A DNA stretch of 44,487 bases from a virus: positions 1-44,487 of IMG/VR virus record IMGVR_UViG_3300040810_000367, one strand, 5' to 3'. A model generated the notes under the pieces. It was not told where the DNA came from. It did not search any database and saw nothing but the letters and a program-made list of their open reading frames with translations. The position numbers and the translations under genes are program-made. Shown here in pieces: positions 15,065-23,057 of the stretch (position 1 is its first letter; each line of letters opens with the position of its first letter).

Positions 15065-17327
15065 CGGTGAAAAAGAAAACTTAGAACTAGACAAGCTACA
15101 CAAAGTCGTGTTTTACGCATGCGACGGTATTACAGGTGTTAGCGCAAGTGAAGTAGAGATCCGCAGTCATCTACAGTTTTATGAAGGCATTAAAACTAGC
15201 GATATCCAAGAAACACTAATCAAAGCAGCAGCAGATTTAATTAGCGAAGAAACGCCCGGTTACCAATACGTAGCAGGGCGTTTAATTAACTATCACCTAC
15301 GCAAAATTGTGTATGGTGACTTTGACCCATGGCACGTTTACAAGCTCATACAGCGCAACGTAGACAGTGGCTTCTACGATCCTGCGCTACTTGAAGACTA
15401 CACAGAAGCGGAATGGAACGAGCTTAACGATTATATCAAACACGACAGAGATGAGACACTAACCTACGCTGGTATGGAACAGTGGCGCGGCAAGTATCTC
15501 GTAAAGAATCGTGTTACTGGTGAAGTATTTGAAACTCCACAGATGGCATACATGTGTATTGCTGCTACATTGTTCAGCAAGTACACAGAAGATCGCCTAC
15601 GTTGGGTGAAGGATTATTATGACGCTATCAGTACATATTTTATTAGTCTCCCTACTCCTGTTATGGCTGGGGTACGTACTCCACAGAGACAGTTCTCCAG
15701 TTGTGTCCTTATTGAAACAGCCGACAGTTTGGATAGCATTAATGCTACTGCTAGCAGTATCGTTAAGTATGTTAGCCAAAAGGCTGGTATAGGTATTGGC
15801 GCTGGTAGTATTCGTGCTATTGGATCTCCTATTCGCAAGGGTGATGCTTACCACACAGGCGTGATTCCATTCTATAAACTATTTCAAAGTGCTACACGCA
15901 GTTGTAGTCAAGGAGGCGTGCGTAACGGCGCAGCCACACTATACTATCCTATCTGGCACTTAGAAGTTGAAGACCTACTTGTTCTAAAGAACAACAAAGG
16001 CACAGAAGACAACCGTGTACGTCATATGGACTATGGTGTGCAGTTTAATAAACTAATGTACGAGCGTCTAATCACTGGTGGCAACATCACACTATTCTCA
16101 CCAAGTGATGTCCCAGGATTGTATGATGCTTTCTTCGCAGATCAGGATAAATTTAAAGAGCTTTATGAAACAGCAGAACGTAACACACGTTTGCGTAAAA
16201 AGACTGTTAAGGCTAGTGACTTGTTTAGTGCGTTTATGGAAGAACGCAAGAACACTGGTCGTATCTATCTAATGAATGTGGATCATGCTAATGATCACAG
16301 TAGTTTCAAAGCGGATGTTGCGCCTGTAAAGCAAAGCAACTTGTGTTGTGAAATTGATCTACCCACTAAACCTCTTAACGACTTTAATGATGAAGAGGGT
16401 GAAATTGCACTATGCACACTAAGCGCAATCAACTGGGGACTTATTAGAGATACTAAGGAATTTGAGAAGCCTTGTACACTAGCAGTACGTGGATTGGATG
16501 CACTACTAACATATCAAAACTATCCTGTAAAGGCAGCAGAACGTGCTACAATGCTACGTCGTCCATTAGGCATTGGTATTATCAATCTAGCATATTGGCT
16601 AGCACGTAATGATACAAACTATACTAATCCTAACCTAGAGCTAGTAGATGAATATGCAGAAGCATGGAGTTACTATCTTATCAAGGCTAGTGCTGATCTT
16701 GCAGTTGAACAGGGCGCATGTCCTGGTGTAGATGAGACAAAGTATGGTGATGGTATCACACCTAATCAAACTTACAAGACAGACATGGACGAGCTTGTAA
16801 AGCATAAGGAACGCATGGATTGGAAGGGGTTGCGAAAGCAATTAGCTGACACAGGTATTCGCAACAGCACACTAATGGCACTTATGCCTGCAGAAACAAG
16901 TGCACAGATTTCAAATAGCACTAACGGTATTGAACCACCTCGTGCCTATGTAAGCGTAAAGCAAAGCAAGGATGGCGTACTCAAGCAGGTAGTACCCGGT
17001 TATCCACGTTTAAAAAATAAATATGAACTACTATGGGATCAGGAGTCACCTGAAGGTTATCTAAAGATTATGGCTGTACTGCAAAAGTACATTGATCAGG
17101 GTATTAGTGCTAATACCAGCTATAATCCTACCTTCTATGATGATGAAAAGATTCCAATGAGTACTATGCTTAAACATCTTATTATGTGTTACAAGTATGG
17201 ACTCAAGCAGTTGTACTACTTCAACACCTACGATGGTGCAGGTGATGACGCAGGAGAAAAAGAGCAAATTATTCTCGAGCTACCAGATGTAGTAGAGGAA
17301 GAAGATTGCGAGAGTTGTGTAATCTAG
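15039..17327 (+). CDS. nrdA: Ribonucleoside-diphosphate reductase class Ia, alpha subunit
   Basis: 762 residues, full length. An ATP-cone-like N-terminus (VQKRNGEKENLELDKLH) precedes the catalytic barrel. Active-site residues are in place: C222 (FSSCVLIE), C436 with E438 (NLCCEI), C459 (IALCTLSAINWG) and the C-terminal redox pair C757-x-x-C760 (DCESCVI) at the very end. It reduces NDPs to dNDPs with NrdB and is re-reduced by glutaredoxin, which is encoded two genes downstream. It is the first gene of the nrdA-nrdB-18493-grx-purS run, typical of T4-like marine phages. Confidence 0.98.
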   Translation: MEIQVQKRNGEKENLELDKLHKVVFYACDGITGVSASEVEIRSHLQFYEGIKTSDIQETLIKAAADLISEETPGYQYVAGRLINYHLRKIVYGDFDPWHVYKLIQRNVDSGFYDPALLEDYTEAEWNELNDYIKHDRDETLTYAGMEQWRGKYLVKNRVTGEVFETPQMAYMCIAATLFSKYTEDRLRWVKDYYDAISTYFISLPTPVMAGVRTPQRQFSSCVLIETADSLDSINATASSIVKYVSQKAGIGIGAGSIRAIGSPIRKGDAYHTGVIPFYKLFQSATRSCSQGGVRNGAATLYYPIWHLEVEDLLVLKNNKGTEDNRVRHMDYGVQFNKLMYERLITGGNITLFSPSDVPGLYDAFFADQDKFKELYETAERNTRLRKKTVKASDLFSAFMEERKNTGRIYLMNVDHANDHSSFKADVAPVKQSNLCCEIDLPTKPLNDFNDEEGEIALCTLSAINWGLIRDTKEFEKPCTLAVRGLDALLTYQNYPVKAAERATMLRRPLGIGIINLAYWLARNDTNYTNPNLELVDEYAEAWSYYLIKASADLAVEQGACPGVDETKYGDGITPNQTYKTDMDELVKHKERMDWKGLRKQLADTGIRNSTLMALMPAETSAQISNSTNGIEPPRAYVSVKQSKDGVLKQVVPGYPRLKNKYELLWDQESPEGYLKIMAVLQKYIDQGISANTSYNPTFYDDEKIPMSTMLKHLIMCYKYGLKQLYYFNTYDGAGDDAGEKEQIILELPDVVEEEDCESCVI

Positions 17328-17336
17328 GGGAAGACT

Positions 17337-18509
17337 ATGGCAGTATTAGACACAGAGAACAGAGATCATAAGAATAGAAAAAGTTTCCTTGACGGAGATG
17401 TAGGTGTACAGCGTTACGACGATGTCAAGTATCGTGCGTTTGACAAGCTCACTGACAAGCAACTTGGTTTCTTTTGGAGACCTGAGGAGGTGGATATCCT
17501 ACGTGATGCTAAGGACTTTAAAGAACTTACAGACCACGAAAAGCATATCTTTACTAGCAACCTCAAGCGTCAGATTCTGTTAGATAGTGTACAAGGTCGT
17601 AGCCCTAACCTAGCCTTTTTGCCACTAGTAAGTTTACCAGAACTAGAGACTTGGATTGAAACTTGGGCATTCAGTGAAACTATTCATAGCCGTAGTTACA
17701 CACACATTATTCGTAATGTATATGCAGATCCAAGCAAAGTATTTGACGAACTGTTAGACATTCAGGAGATTGTTGACTGTGCAGATGATATTACCAAGCA
17801 CTATGATGATCTTGTACGTATGGCCGGTTGGTATAATTTACTTGGTGTAGGCAAGCATCTCGTAGTAAGCGGCAAGGAACACGATACATCAAAGGTCAAC
17901 GGCAACTTCAGCAACGTTGCAACAGAGATCAATGTAGATTTATACGAGCTAAAGAAGAAGTTATGGCTTACACTTATGAGTGTAAACATTCTCGAAGGTG
18001 TTCGATTCTATGTGAGTTTTGCTTGCTCATGGGCATTTGCAGAACTTAAGAAGATGGAAGGCAATGCTAAGATTATTAAGTTTATTGCTCGTGATGAGAA
18101 TGTACACTTGGGAAGTACACAACAGTTACTAAAACTACTACCCAAAGAGGACAAGGACTTTGCAAAGATTGCAAACGAAACACTAGACGAATGTACGCAG
18201 ATGTTTGTAAGTGCAGTTGAGCAGGAAAAACGTTGGGCAGAGTTCTTATTCAAAGACGGTAGTATGATTGGTCTTAATGCACAACTACTAAGTCAGTACA
18301 TTGAATGGATCGCTAACAAGCGTATGATTGCTATTGGTATTAAGAGTCCGTTCACAGTGCCAGCAGCAAGTCCACTGCCTTGGACACAGAAGTGGATCAG
18401 TGGCGCAGAAGTACAGGTAGCACCACAAGAAACCGAAATCTCAAGCTACATTATTGGTGGCACCAAGCAAGACGTAGAAGAGGATACGTTCAGTGGACTC
18501 AGCCTCTAA
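17337..18509 (+). CDS. nrdB: Ribonucleoside-diphosphate reductase class Ia, beta subunit
   Basis: 390 residues. The di-iron ligand set and radical tyrosine are visible: Asp in LLDSVQG, SETIHSRSYTHI (Glu, His and the radical Tyr), LEGVRFY (Glu) and RDENVHLG (Glu, His). The protein supplies the tyrosyl radical to NrdA. GGGGAAG precedes the ATG 9 bp after nrdA. The C-terminal tail (EEDTFSGLSL) would be the NrdA docking peptide. The next gene overlaps the end by 17 nt. Confidence 0.98.
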   Translation: MAVLDTENRDHKNRKSFLDGDVGVQRYDDVKYRAFDKLTDKQLGFFWRPEEVDILRDAKDFKELTDHEKHIFTSNLKRQILLDSVQGRSPNLAFLPLVSLPELETWIETWAFSETIHSRSYTHIIRNVYADPSKVFDELLDIQEIVDCADDITKHYDDLVRMAGWYNLLGVGKHLVVSGKEHDTSKVNGNFSNVATEINVDLYELKKKLWLTLMSVNILEGVRFYVSFACSWAFAELKKMEGNAKIIKFIARDENVHLGSTQQLLKLLPKEDKDFAKIANETLDECTQMFVSAVEQEKRWAEFLFKDGSMIGLNAQLLSQYIEWIANKRMIAIGIKSPFTVPAASPLPWTQKWISGAEVQVAPQETEISSYIIGGTKQDVEEDTFSGLSL

Positions 18510-18933
18510 ACAAATAGAGGATTGGATACTTAATTATCTTAGTGTACCAAATCAGGCATTTAATAGCTTACCACCTTGCCCTTACGCTAAACAGGTTTGG
18601 TTAAGTAACAGAGCAAAGGTAATTGAAGTTGACAGTGACGTAGATAGTTATATCAAAACTGTTGTTGAAACTAGTATGAAGGATTGGCCAGAAAACTGTG
18701 ATGTTGTAATAGTGGCTACAGATCCTAAACTATTCTCAGGTAAAAAGCTAGACGAAATGTGCATTGCTGCAAGCAATGATGACTATATATTAATGTGGGA
18801 TCATCCTGAAGATAAAGAAAAAGACAAGCAAGGAAAATATGCAATAACTTTTATACAACCACGACAGGAACTAGAGCAAGCAAGAAAGTCACTTGAAGAG
18901 CAAGGTTATTATAAAAACTTTAGGAAAAAATAA
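18493..18933 (+). CDS. Small protein of the nrd operon
   Basis: 146 residues from GTG 18493, overlapping nrdB by 17 nt. N-terminal IEDWILNYLSVPNQAF and a PCPYAKQVW segment are reminiscent of a protein that accompanies nrdB in T4-like cyanophages, as I recall. The CPYAKQ segment recalls the active-site region of thioredoxin-like folds, but only one cysteine is present, so redox activity is unlikely. The C-terminal third is a charged helix. Role unknown, though the operon suggests a link to ribonucleotide reduction. Confidence 0.6.
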   Translation: MDSASKQIEDWILNYLSVPNQAFNSLPPCPYAKQVWLSNRAKVIEVDSDVDSYIKTVVETSMKDWPENCDVVIVATDPKLFSGKKLDEMCIAASNDDYILMWDHPEDKEKDKQGKYAITFIQPRQELEQARKSLEEQGYYKNFRKK

Positions 18934-18934
18934 A

Positions 18935-19207
18935 ATGCTAACAGTATATACAAAAGACTGGTGTGGCTATTGCAATATGGCAAAAGCATACCTAAAAAAA
19001 TATGATATTCCTTTTGAGGAAATCAATATTGATCACGACAGCAGTGCACGTGAATATATGGTTGCTGAAGGTCATAGAACAGCACCACAAATTTATAAAG
19101 ATGGTAAACTGTTTATTGCAGGCGGCGCTGATGCACTTACTAGTCTGACCGAACAAGAACTACGTGAACGTATGGGAGAGCTAGGACTAGATGGCCTCTC
19201 ACTATGA
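18935..19207 (+). CDS. Glutaredoxin
   Basis: 90 residues from ATG 18935 (MLTVYTKDWCGYC). The active site C10-G-Y-C13 and the cis-proline motif HRTAPQIYKDG define the family; length is normal. An upstream in-frame start at 18893 would lie within the previous gene and add no domain. It is the likely electron donor for the phage NrdAB. Its last 17 nt overlap purS. Confidence 0.93.
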   Translation: MLTVYTKDWCGYCNMAKAYLKKYDIPFEEINIDHDSSAREYMVAEGHRTAPQIYKDGKLFIAGGADALTSLTEQELRERMGELGLDGLSL

Positions 19208-19424
19208 AATAAGAATAATGCTAAAGCGTGGCATTCTTGACAATGCTGGCAAAGCAACAACACGAGCTTTACGAGGCCTCGGCTTTGATTGTGTCGAAGA
19301 TGTACGTATAGGCAAAAGCATATACATCACCACTGGTAATGATCCTGAACTTATTGCTCGTGCTATGGTAAATGAAGTAATGGAAGATTATATTATACTA
19401 CCATATAATAGTACCGATAAATAG
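19191..19424 (+). CDS. purS: PurS-like subunit of phosphoribosylformylglycinamidine synthase
   Basis: 77 residues. The pattern RIMLKRGILDNAGKAT...ALRGLGFDCVEDVRIGKSIYI matches PurS, the small subunit that tethers PurL and PurQ in de novo purine synthesis (FGAR to FGAM). PurS-like genes are known auxiliary genes in marine T4-like phages. No purL or purQ is in the window, so it would act with host subunits. It ends at a late promoter box, whose last base abuts the stop. Confidence 0.88.
   Translation: MASHYEIRIMLKRGILDNAGKATTRALRGLGFDCVEDVRIGKSIYITTGNDPELIARAMVNEVMEDYIILPYNSTDK
19416..19423 (+). promoter_or_regulatory. Late promoter GATAAATA, leaderless geometry
   Basis: Ends 5 nt before ATG 19429 of the PAAR gene; the predicted start coincides with the ATG. 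Confidence 0.55.
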
Positions 19425-19428
19425 TTTT

Positions 19429-19713
19429 ATGGGAAGACCGGTAGTAAGAGTAGGTGATATTAATAGTGCAGGCGGCGTAGCAGTACAAGGCCATCCTAAT
19501 ATCACTGTTAATGGAAGATTAGTAGCAAGACAAGGTAGTAGAGTTACACCTCATAAACCTTGTCCAAAACCCCCTATTCATTGTAGTGCAACAGCCGCTT
19601 ATCCAGGTAGTAGATTGGTTACGATGAACGGAATACCAACATTACGTATCGGAGATGTTGATACCTGCGGTCATCCAAGAGCTACAGGCTCTCCAAACTG
19701 TACGGCTGCATAG
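19429..19713 (+). CDS. PAAR-repeat baseplate spike tip protein (T4 gp5.4 analogue)
   Basis: 94 residues with two PAAR motifs: VVRVGDINSAGG...NITVNGRLVARQG and SRLVTMNGIPTLRIGDVDTCGHP. The family forms a metal-stabilised cone at the tip of the phage central spike; candidate zinc ligands are His in TPHKP, His in PIHCS and the CGH segment. It sharpens the tail spike for membrane piercing. It lies just before a large virion protein, suggesting a baseplate cluster. There is no Shine-Dalgarno sequence before its start. Confidence 0.93.
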   Translation: MGRPVVRVGDINSAGGVAVQGHPNITVNGRLVARQGSRVTPHKPCPKPPIHCSATAAYPGSRLVTMNGIPTLRIGDVDTCGHPRATGSPNCTAA

Positions 19714-19722
19714 GAGAGTAGA

Positions 19723-21516
19723 ATGGTTTGTATAGCTGCGGTTGCAAGTAATTTAGGCATGAGTGCACTAGGCGGCGCAGTAGCTGGCGCTGGCTTAGCC
19801 AATATGGGCGGTGCCATCGCTAGTAGAATTGGTGGTTTGGCTAGTGCAGCACCTGGACTAAGCGCACTCAGCAGCATGAAGGCAGTGACTAGTCTTAATC
19901 CAGCTGCCGAAGTAAATGGAGTTTTAGGTAATCTCAGTTCAGTAGCTGGCGTTAGTAATTTTGGCGCTGGCACACTGTCAGGGGCTCTCAGTAATGCCGC
20001 CGGCGGCAGCTTTAGTAGCATTGGCAGTACATTAACCGGAGGGTTAGGTTCTCACGCAGCTAATTTGATGGGCACAGGGCCAATTCAAGCATTTCAAACA
20101 TTCAACGGAGTTGAAGCATTTAGCAACGTAAGTCAAAGCGTTGCAGGAACACTAAAAGGTGTAGTTGGACAACAGTTTGGACAAGCAGTAAGCAGTATCA
20201 CAAAAACATTACCAATTGGGGGCGCAACAGGAGACTTTGGAAACTTCTTAGGCGCTAGCATTGGAGATGTTCAAGGTATGTTGACCAACGGTATGAGCAG
20301 TCTTACAAATGTAGTAGGTGATATTCCAAATTTTGCAGGCGAACTCGGCAGTCTTGGAACAGCATTTAATGTAGGTAACTTAACAGAATTTGGCAATCCA
20401 GGACAATTAATTCAACAAATCAATTCAGCAGGTGGCTTAGAGATTAGCGGTTTAGGTAATGCACTACAAGAAGTTGGACTTGGCGACGTACCTATTAGTA
20501 GTCTTAGCAATCCTATATTTAATGCAGAACTTACAGATGCACTAGGAATGATTCAAAACCCACAGATGATTGCCAATGCTCAAACTATGCTAGGAAGTAG
20601 CATTAAAGGAATGGAAAGTTTAGCAGACTTTACAGATATGGCGAAAGTTATGCCTGCTAGTTTTGATAGTATTCCATTTGATAACTTCCAACAACTAGGC
20701 GAGCATTTACAGAGTGTAGAGCTTGGTAGTATTTCAAATACAGGACAGCTTGGAGGACTATTAACTAGTCTCAACACAGTAGACATTCCAAATATTATTA
20801 ACACGTCTGATACTATCGATCCAACTGCACTTTCAAATCTAACAAGTGATTTCCTCGGAGGAAGCGGTCCTAATGGGGCGATCTTATCAAGCGACATGAT
20901 GGGAACACTAGGCGGTATTGGTATCAGACAACAGGCTATAGATTACGAAGAGGCTATAAACAATCTTAGTGCACAAGGTGCTTTTGATGATGTAAACGTT
21001 CTCTACGGACAGATCGCCAATGCCATTAACGGCGATTACTTAGATGTGCCTGGTGATTTTGGGGCAAGTACAGAGCATCAAGATCCAGAAGATAGCTCAA
21101 CGCATACAGATTTGGATAGTTTTGTTCAAAACAAACAAGATCAAATCAATAGTGCGATAGCAGCAATAGCTAGTGCATATCCAACAGAGTCAGCTGTAGC
21201 TAGTGCAGCTTATACTCCAATACTAAAGCAAGTTTATGATGAACAACAGTTTGCAGGCAGGACAGACCTCAGACTAGATCTTCGCGACGAAGCAAAAGAA
21301 AACGCCTATCACTTTGTTACCAATCACCAATCTAGATCGGCTCGTTCAGATATTATACAGATTGTAGAAGGTATGCAAGACCAAGCTGTTCAAAATGGCG
21401 ACAAGTTTGGAGAATACTGGCGTGCATTTACAGCAGAAAACAAAAACAGAAACGCCGCAGATACATACAATATTCGTTGGCGTTCAGAAAATCTAGAGGA
21501 ATTTGAATTAATTTAA
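19723..21516 (+). CDS. Large Gly/Ser/Ala-rich virion protein, probably baseplate/tail
   Basis: 597 residues. Residues 1-110 are Ala/Gly-rich and hydrophobic (SALGGAVAGAGLANMGGAI), the middle is a long low-complexity region of Gly, Ser, Leu, Asn and Ile with short quasi-repeats (LSNLTSDFLGG, NVGNLTEFGNP), and the last 130 residues are charged and helical (DSFVQNKQDQINSAIAAIA). It follows the PAAR tip by 9 bp with a GGAG site. The order suggests a tail component, perhaps inside the tube or baseplate. Not similar to a family that I can name. Confidence 0.6.
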   Translation: MVCIAAVASNLGMSALGGAVAGAGLANMGGAIASRIGGLASAAPGLSALSSMKAVTSLNPAAEVNGVLGNLSSVAGVSNFGAGTLSGALSNAAGGSFSSIGSTLTGGLGSHAANLMGTGPIQAFQTFNGVEAFSNVSQSVAGTLKGVVGQQFGQAVSSITKTLPIGGATGDFGNFLGASIGDVQGMLTNGMSSLTNVVGDIPNFAGELGSLGTAFNVGNLTEFGNPGQLIQQINSAGGLEISGLGNALQEVGLGDVPISSLSNPIFNAELTDALGMIQNPQMIANAQTMLGSSIKGMESLADFTDMAKVMPASFDSIPFDNFQQLGEHLQSVELGSISNTGQLGGLLTSLNTVDIPNIINTSDTIDPTALSNLTSDFLGGSGPNGAILSSDMMGTLGGIGIRQQAIDYEEAINNLSAQGAFDDVNVLYGQIANAINGDYLDVPGDFGASTEHQDPEDSSTHTDLDSFVQNKQDQINSAIAAIASAYPTESAVASAAYTPILKQVYDEQQFAGRTDLRLDLRDEAKENAYHFVTNHQSRSARSDIIQIVEGMQDQAVQNGDKFGEYWRAFTAENKNRNAADTYNIRWRSENLEEFELI

Positions 21517-21518
21517 GT

Positions 21519-21668
21519 ATGAAACATTTGAAAGAAACGGGCTATACATATTTCGCCCATATGCGTAGAGCATTTTGTATAGCCTTTGTCCTTGTTGTCC
21601 ATGGTATTTTTCCGGACATTTGGACAGACAAAGCAACCCAAATGCTTTGTGATCACGATAAAGAATAA
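21519..21668 (+). CDS. DUF6356-like small membrane-associated protein
   Basis: 49 residues, MKHLKETGYTYFAHMRRAF..., starting 2 bp after the upstream stop. The arrangement MKHLKET...Y...H..RA...A..L..HG.FP.IW...A matches my memory of the DUF6356 family of short alphaproteobacterial and phage proteins. The centre (FCIAFVLVVHGIFP) is hydrophobic enough to associate with the membrane. The last codons overlap the -35 box of the tmRNA promoter. No function is known. Confidence 0.7.
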   Translation: MKHLKETGYTYFAHMRRAFCIAFVLVVHGIFPDIWTDKATQMLCDHDKE

Positions 21669-21669
21669 G

Positions 21670-21698
21670 TTGACAAATCTCCTAAAATATAGTTAAAT
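21670..21698 (+). promoter_or_regulatory. Sigma70 promoter of the tmRNA
   Basis: TTGACA (21670-21675), exact 17-bp spacer, TTAAAT (21693-21698). The -10 region also reads TTAAATA, so the late machinery may use it too. Predicted start is near 21705. Confidence 0.75.
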
Positions 21699-21704
21699 AG
21701 TATT

Positions 21705-22070
21705 GTAACGTTGAAGCCAAGCAAAAGGCGAACAAGACCCGGGTGCGAATCCCGGCGCCTCCACCATAAACACATGAGGATATAATGAATTGGGATTGGC
21801 ATTGGATTAGTTGGTTTAAAGGAACTCCTTTTCAATGGGGCGAATTTAAATTAAATAGTGGAAATCCTTATAAAAGTTATAGATTTGGGCCATTACTTAT
21901 TCGTGTGTTTCTGAGGGGGGCGAACTAGGTATCGATTGGCGTTGTATAGCGAAGTGGAGTTACCGGTAGGCGAGACCGTAAATCAGCAAAAAACAATAAA
22001 TGCTAACGATAATGTAGCATCTGAGGATTTTGCTCTAGCAGCATAATCTCATGGGGTGGGCAACCTACCT
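21705..22070 (+). ncRNA. ssrA: Circularly permuted two-piece tmRNA (acceptor piece, spacer, coding piece)
   Basis: Acceptor piece (about 21705-21766): T-stem CCGGG (21739-21743)/CCCGG (21751-21755) with 7-nt loop, 3' acceptor strand CGCCTCC (21756-21762), A73 and CCA at 21764-21766. Coding piece from 21916: 5' strand GGGGGCG (21916-21922) pairs with CGCCTCC over 7 bp, with a G-U pair at position 3, the alanyl-tRNA synthetase identity element. Next comes GGTATCGA, the usual D-loop region of tmRNA, then structured sequence, then the tag reading frame GCT..TAA at 22002-22046 encoding ANDNVASEDFALAA. The ANDN start and ALAA end match alphaproteobacterial tags. It would rescue stalled ribosomes and tag proteins for ClpXP. 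The spacer (21767-21915) must be removed by host RNases. The T-loop (TGCGAAT) lacks the usual second T, a small oddity. Confidence 0.93.
21785..21928 (+). CDS. 47-codon ORF inside the tmRNA intervening segment
   Basis: The ORF starts 19 nt after the acceptor CCA with GAGGA at 21776-21780 four bases before the ATG, and ends with TAG at 21926-21928 inside the coding piece, so it reads through the 5' acceptor strand. The product is Trp- and aromatic-rich (MNWDWHWISWF...SYRFGPLLIRVF). Length, ribosome site and composition suggest a real small protein, but there is no known family. Translation and tmRNA processing would compete for the same transcript. Chance ORF remains possible. Confidence 0.5.
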   Translation: MNWDWHWISWFKGTPFQWGEFKLNSGNPYKSYRFGPLLIRVFLRGAN

Positions 22071-22071
22071 A

Positions 22072-22097
22072 GCAACAGAAATGGTTGCATTTTTTTT
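22072..22097 (+). terminator. Intrinsic terminator of the tmRNA
   Basis: GCAAC-AGAAATG-GTTGC stem (22072-22088) followed by A and T8. Confidence 0.85.
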
Positions 22098-22103
22098 GCT
22101 AAA

Positions 22104-22111
22104 AATAAATA
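22104..22111 (+). promoter_or_regulatory. Late promoter box AATAAATA
   Basis: Immediately after the tmRNA terminator. GAGGAG at about 22115-22120 is 20 nt from ATG 22141, unusually far. Confidence 0.55.
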
Positions 22112-22140
22112 GTTGAGGAGCAAGAAAGTAGACACAGTCG

Positions 22141-22416
22141 ATGAAAAAAGTTATAATGTTGATGTTGTTATTAACAATACCTCCAGGCTGTGCTAGTATT
22201 ACTGCCGTAGAATTACTTGGAACTGTAGGAAGCTGGGCAGCAGACGGTATAGTTGAAGCAGAAACAGGAAAAGGTATTGCTGACAAGGTTGTTAGTGATA
22301 TCACAGGCAAAGATTGCACACTTAAAAATGTTTTCAAAGTTAACGAAAACGTATGCAAAGAACTTTTAGAAAAGGAAAATCAAACTAATGGCAAAAGGCA
22401 AGAAGAGCAGCGGTAA
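22141..22416 (+). CDS. Small lipoprotein
   Basis: 91 residues. A short signal sequence ends in the lipobox-like IPPGC (Cys 18), predicting a lipid-anchored envelope protein. The segment TGKGIADKVVSDITGKDCTLKNVF with a later Cys (NVCKE) follows a pattern (TGK...D...SxxTGKDC...C) that I have seen in small lipoproteins of marine proteobacteria. The C-terminus is charged. The end overlaps the next gene by 29 nt. The nearest Shine-Dalgarno match is far upstream, so the start is fairly certain only because of the signal peptide. Confidence 0.7.
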   Translation: MKKVIMLMLLLTIPPGCASITAVELLGTVGSWAADGIVEAETGKGIADKVVSDITGKDCTLKNVFKVNENVCKELLEKENQTNGKRQEEQR

Positions 22417-22663
22417 GCACTATACTTCAAAAGGCGAGCATAACAATGTGTCACGTTGGTTAAAGAAGGCATGCCGTAAAGACTACGTTAAGAACCGTTC
22501 AGTTGAACGTGCAATTAATCAAAGAAATGCTTTTCTAAAAGGCAAGCGTGTAATGCTTACTATTGAAAATCCAAATAAGAACGAAACCAACAAGCGTTTT
22601 ATCCGTGTACCAGCCAGTGAAGTTTGGAAGACTGGCAAATATACTATGAAGAGTTCTGGCTAG
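22388..22663 (+). CDS. Basic conserved phage protein
   Basis: 91 residues, MAKGKKSSGKHYTSKGEHNN..., with the central IENPNKNETNKRFIRVPASE. I recall proteins with this NPNK.xTNKRFIRV segment in nearly all T4-like cyanophages and pelagiphages; function unknown. The N-terminal Lys-rich part is typical of ribosome- or nucleic-acid-binding small proteins. It lies directly before the L33-like gene, and the stop TAG overlaps that gene's GTG. Confidence 0.65.
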   Translation: MAKGKKSSGKHYTSKGEHNNVSRWLKKACRKDYVKNRSVERAINQRNAFLKGKRVMLTIENPNKNETNKRFIRVPASEVWKTGKYTMKSSG

Positions 22664-22863
22664 TGGCAAAGAAAAACAATAATAATAAAGTCTGGATGAT
22701 TCCGGAGGATGAACAGCGCAGCAATGCTACGTTTCATTTTGTTCATCCAAAGACAGTAAGCCAGCTACGTGAAGGTAAGAAGTTACGTATGCGTAAGTAT
22801 CATCCAGTTCGTCGTGAACATGTATGGTTTGTTGAATCAAGGATGCCTCCACACAGTAAGTAA
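22663..22863 (+). CDS. Ribosomal protein bL33-like
   Basis: 66 residues from GTG 22663, which overlaps the upstream stop (TAGTG); an in-frame TTG at 22624 would run through the previous gene. The C-terminal half KKLRMRKYHPVRREHVWFVE (39-58) aligns by eye with bL33 of bacteria (KLxLRKYDPVxRKHVxFxE), and ATFHFVHPKT (22-31) with the TGYFYVTxKN strand. It lacks zinc-binding cysteines, as do C-minus L33 paralogues. The N-terminal extension KVWMIPEDEQRS and C-terminal PPHSK are phage-specific. It could replace host L33 in the large subunit or mimic it. Confidence 0.7.
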   Translation: MAKKNNNNKVWMIPEDEQRSNATFHFVHPKTVSQLREGKKLRMRKYHPVRREHVWFVESRMPPHSK

Positions 22864-22869
22864 TAAATA
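22862..22869 (+). promoter_or_regulatory. Late promoter box AATAAATA
   Basis: Begins in the preceding stop codon; AAAGGAGG (22879-22886) then serves ATG 22894. Confidence 0.6.
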
Positions 22870-22893
22870 GTCTGTCCTAAAGGAGGATCGACT

Positions 22894-23055
22894 ATGGCAT
22901 TAAGAAAAGCAACTAGTGGTAACACTAAACTTACACTCAACAGGCAGGGTACAAAAAAGCGTACAAGCATCGGACAGAGTAAAATGTCCAAACCTAAAAA
23001 CAAACGTGTACGTGCAAGTTTCAAAAAGTATCGCGGACAAGGTAGAACTAGGTAA
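22894..23055 (+). CDS. 53-residue basic conserved phage protein
   Basis: MALRKATSGNTKLTLNRQGT..., about one third Lys/Arg, ending KKYRGQGRTR. AGGAGG 8 bp upstream gives it one of the best ribosome binding sites in the window, and a late promoter lies just upstream. I recall a similar short protein in T4-like cyanophages. The composition is like a ribosomal or DNA-packaging protein, and it sits between the L33-like gene and thermonuclease; function unknown. Confidence 0.65.
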   Translation: MALRKATSGNTKLTLNRQGTKKRTSIGQSKMSKPKNKRVRASFKKYRGQGRTR

Positions 23056-23057
23056 TC

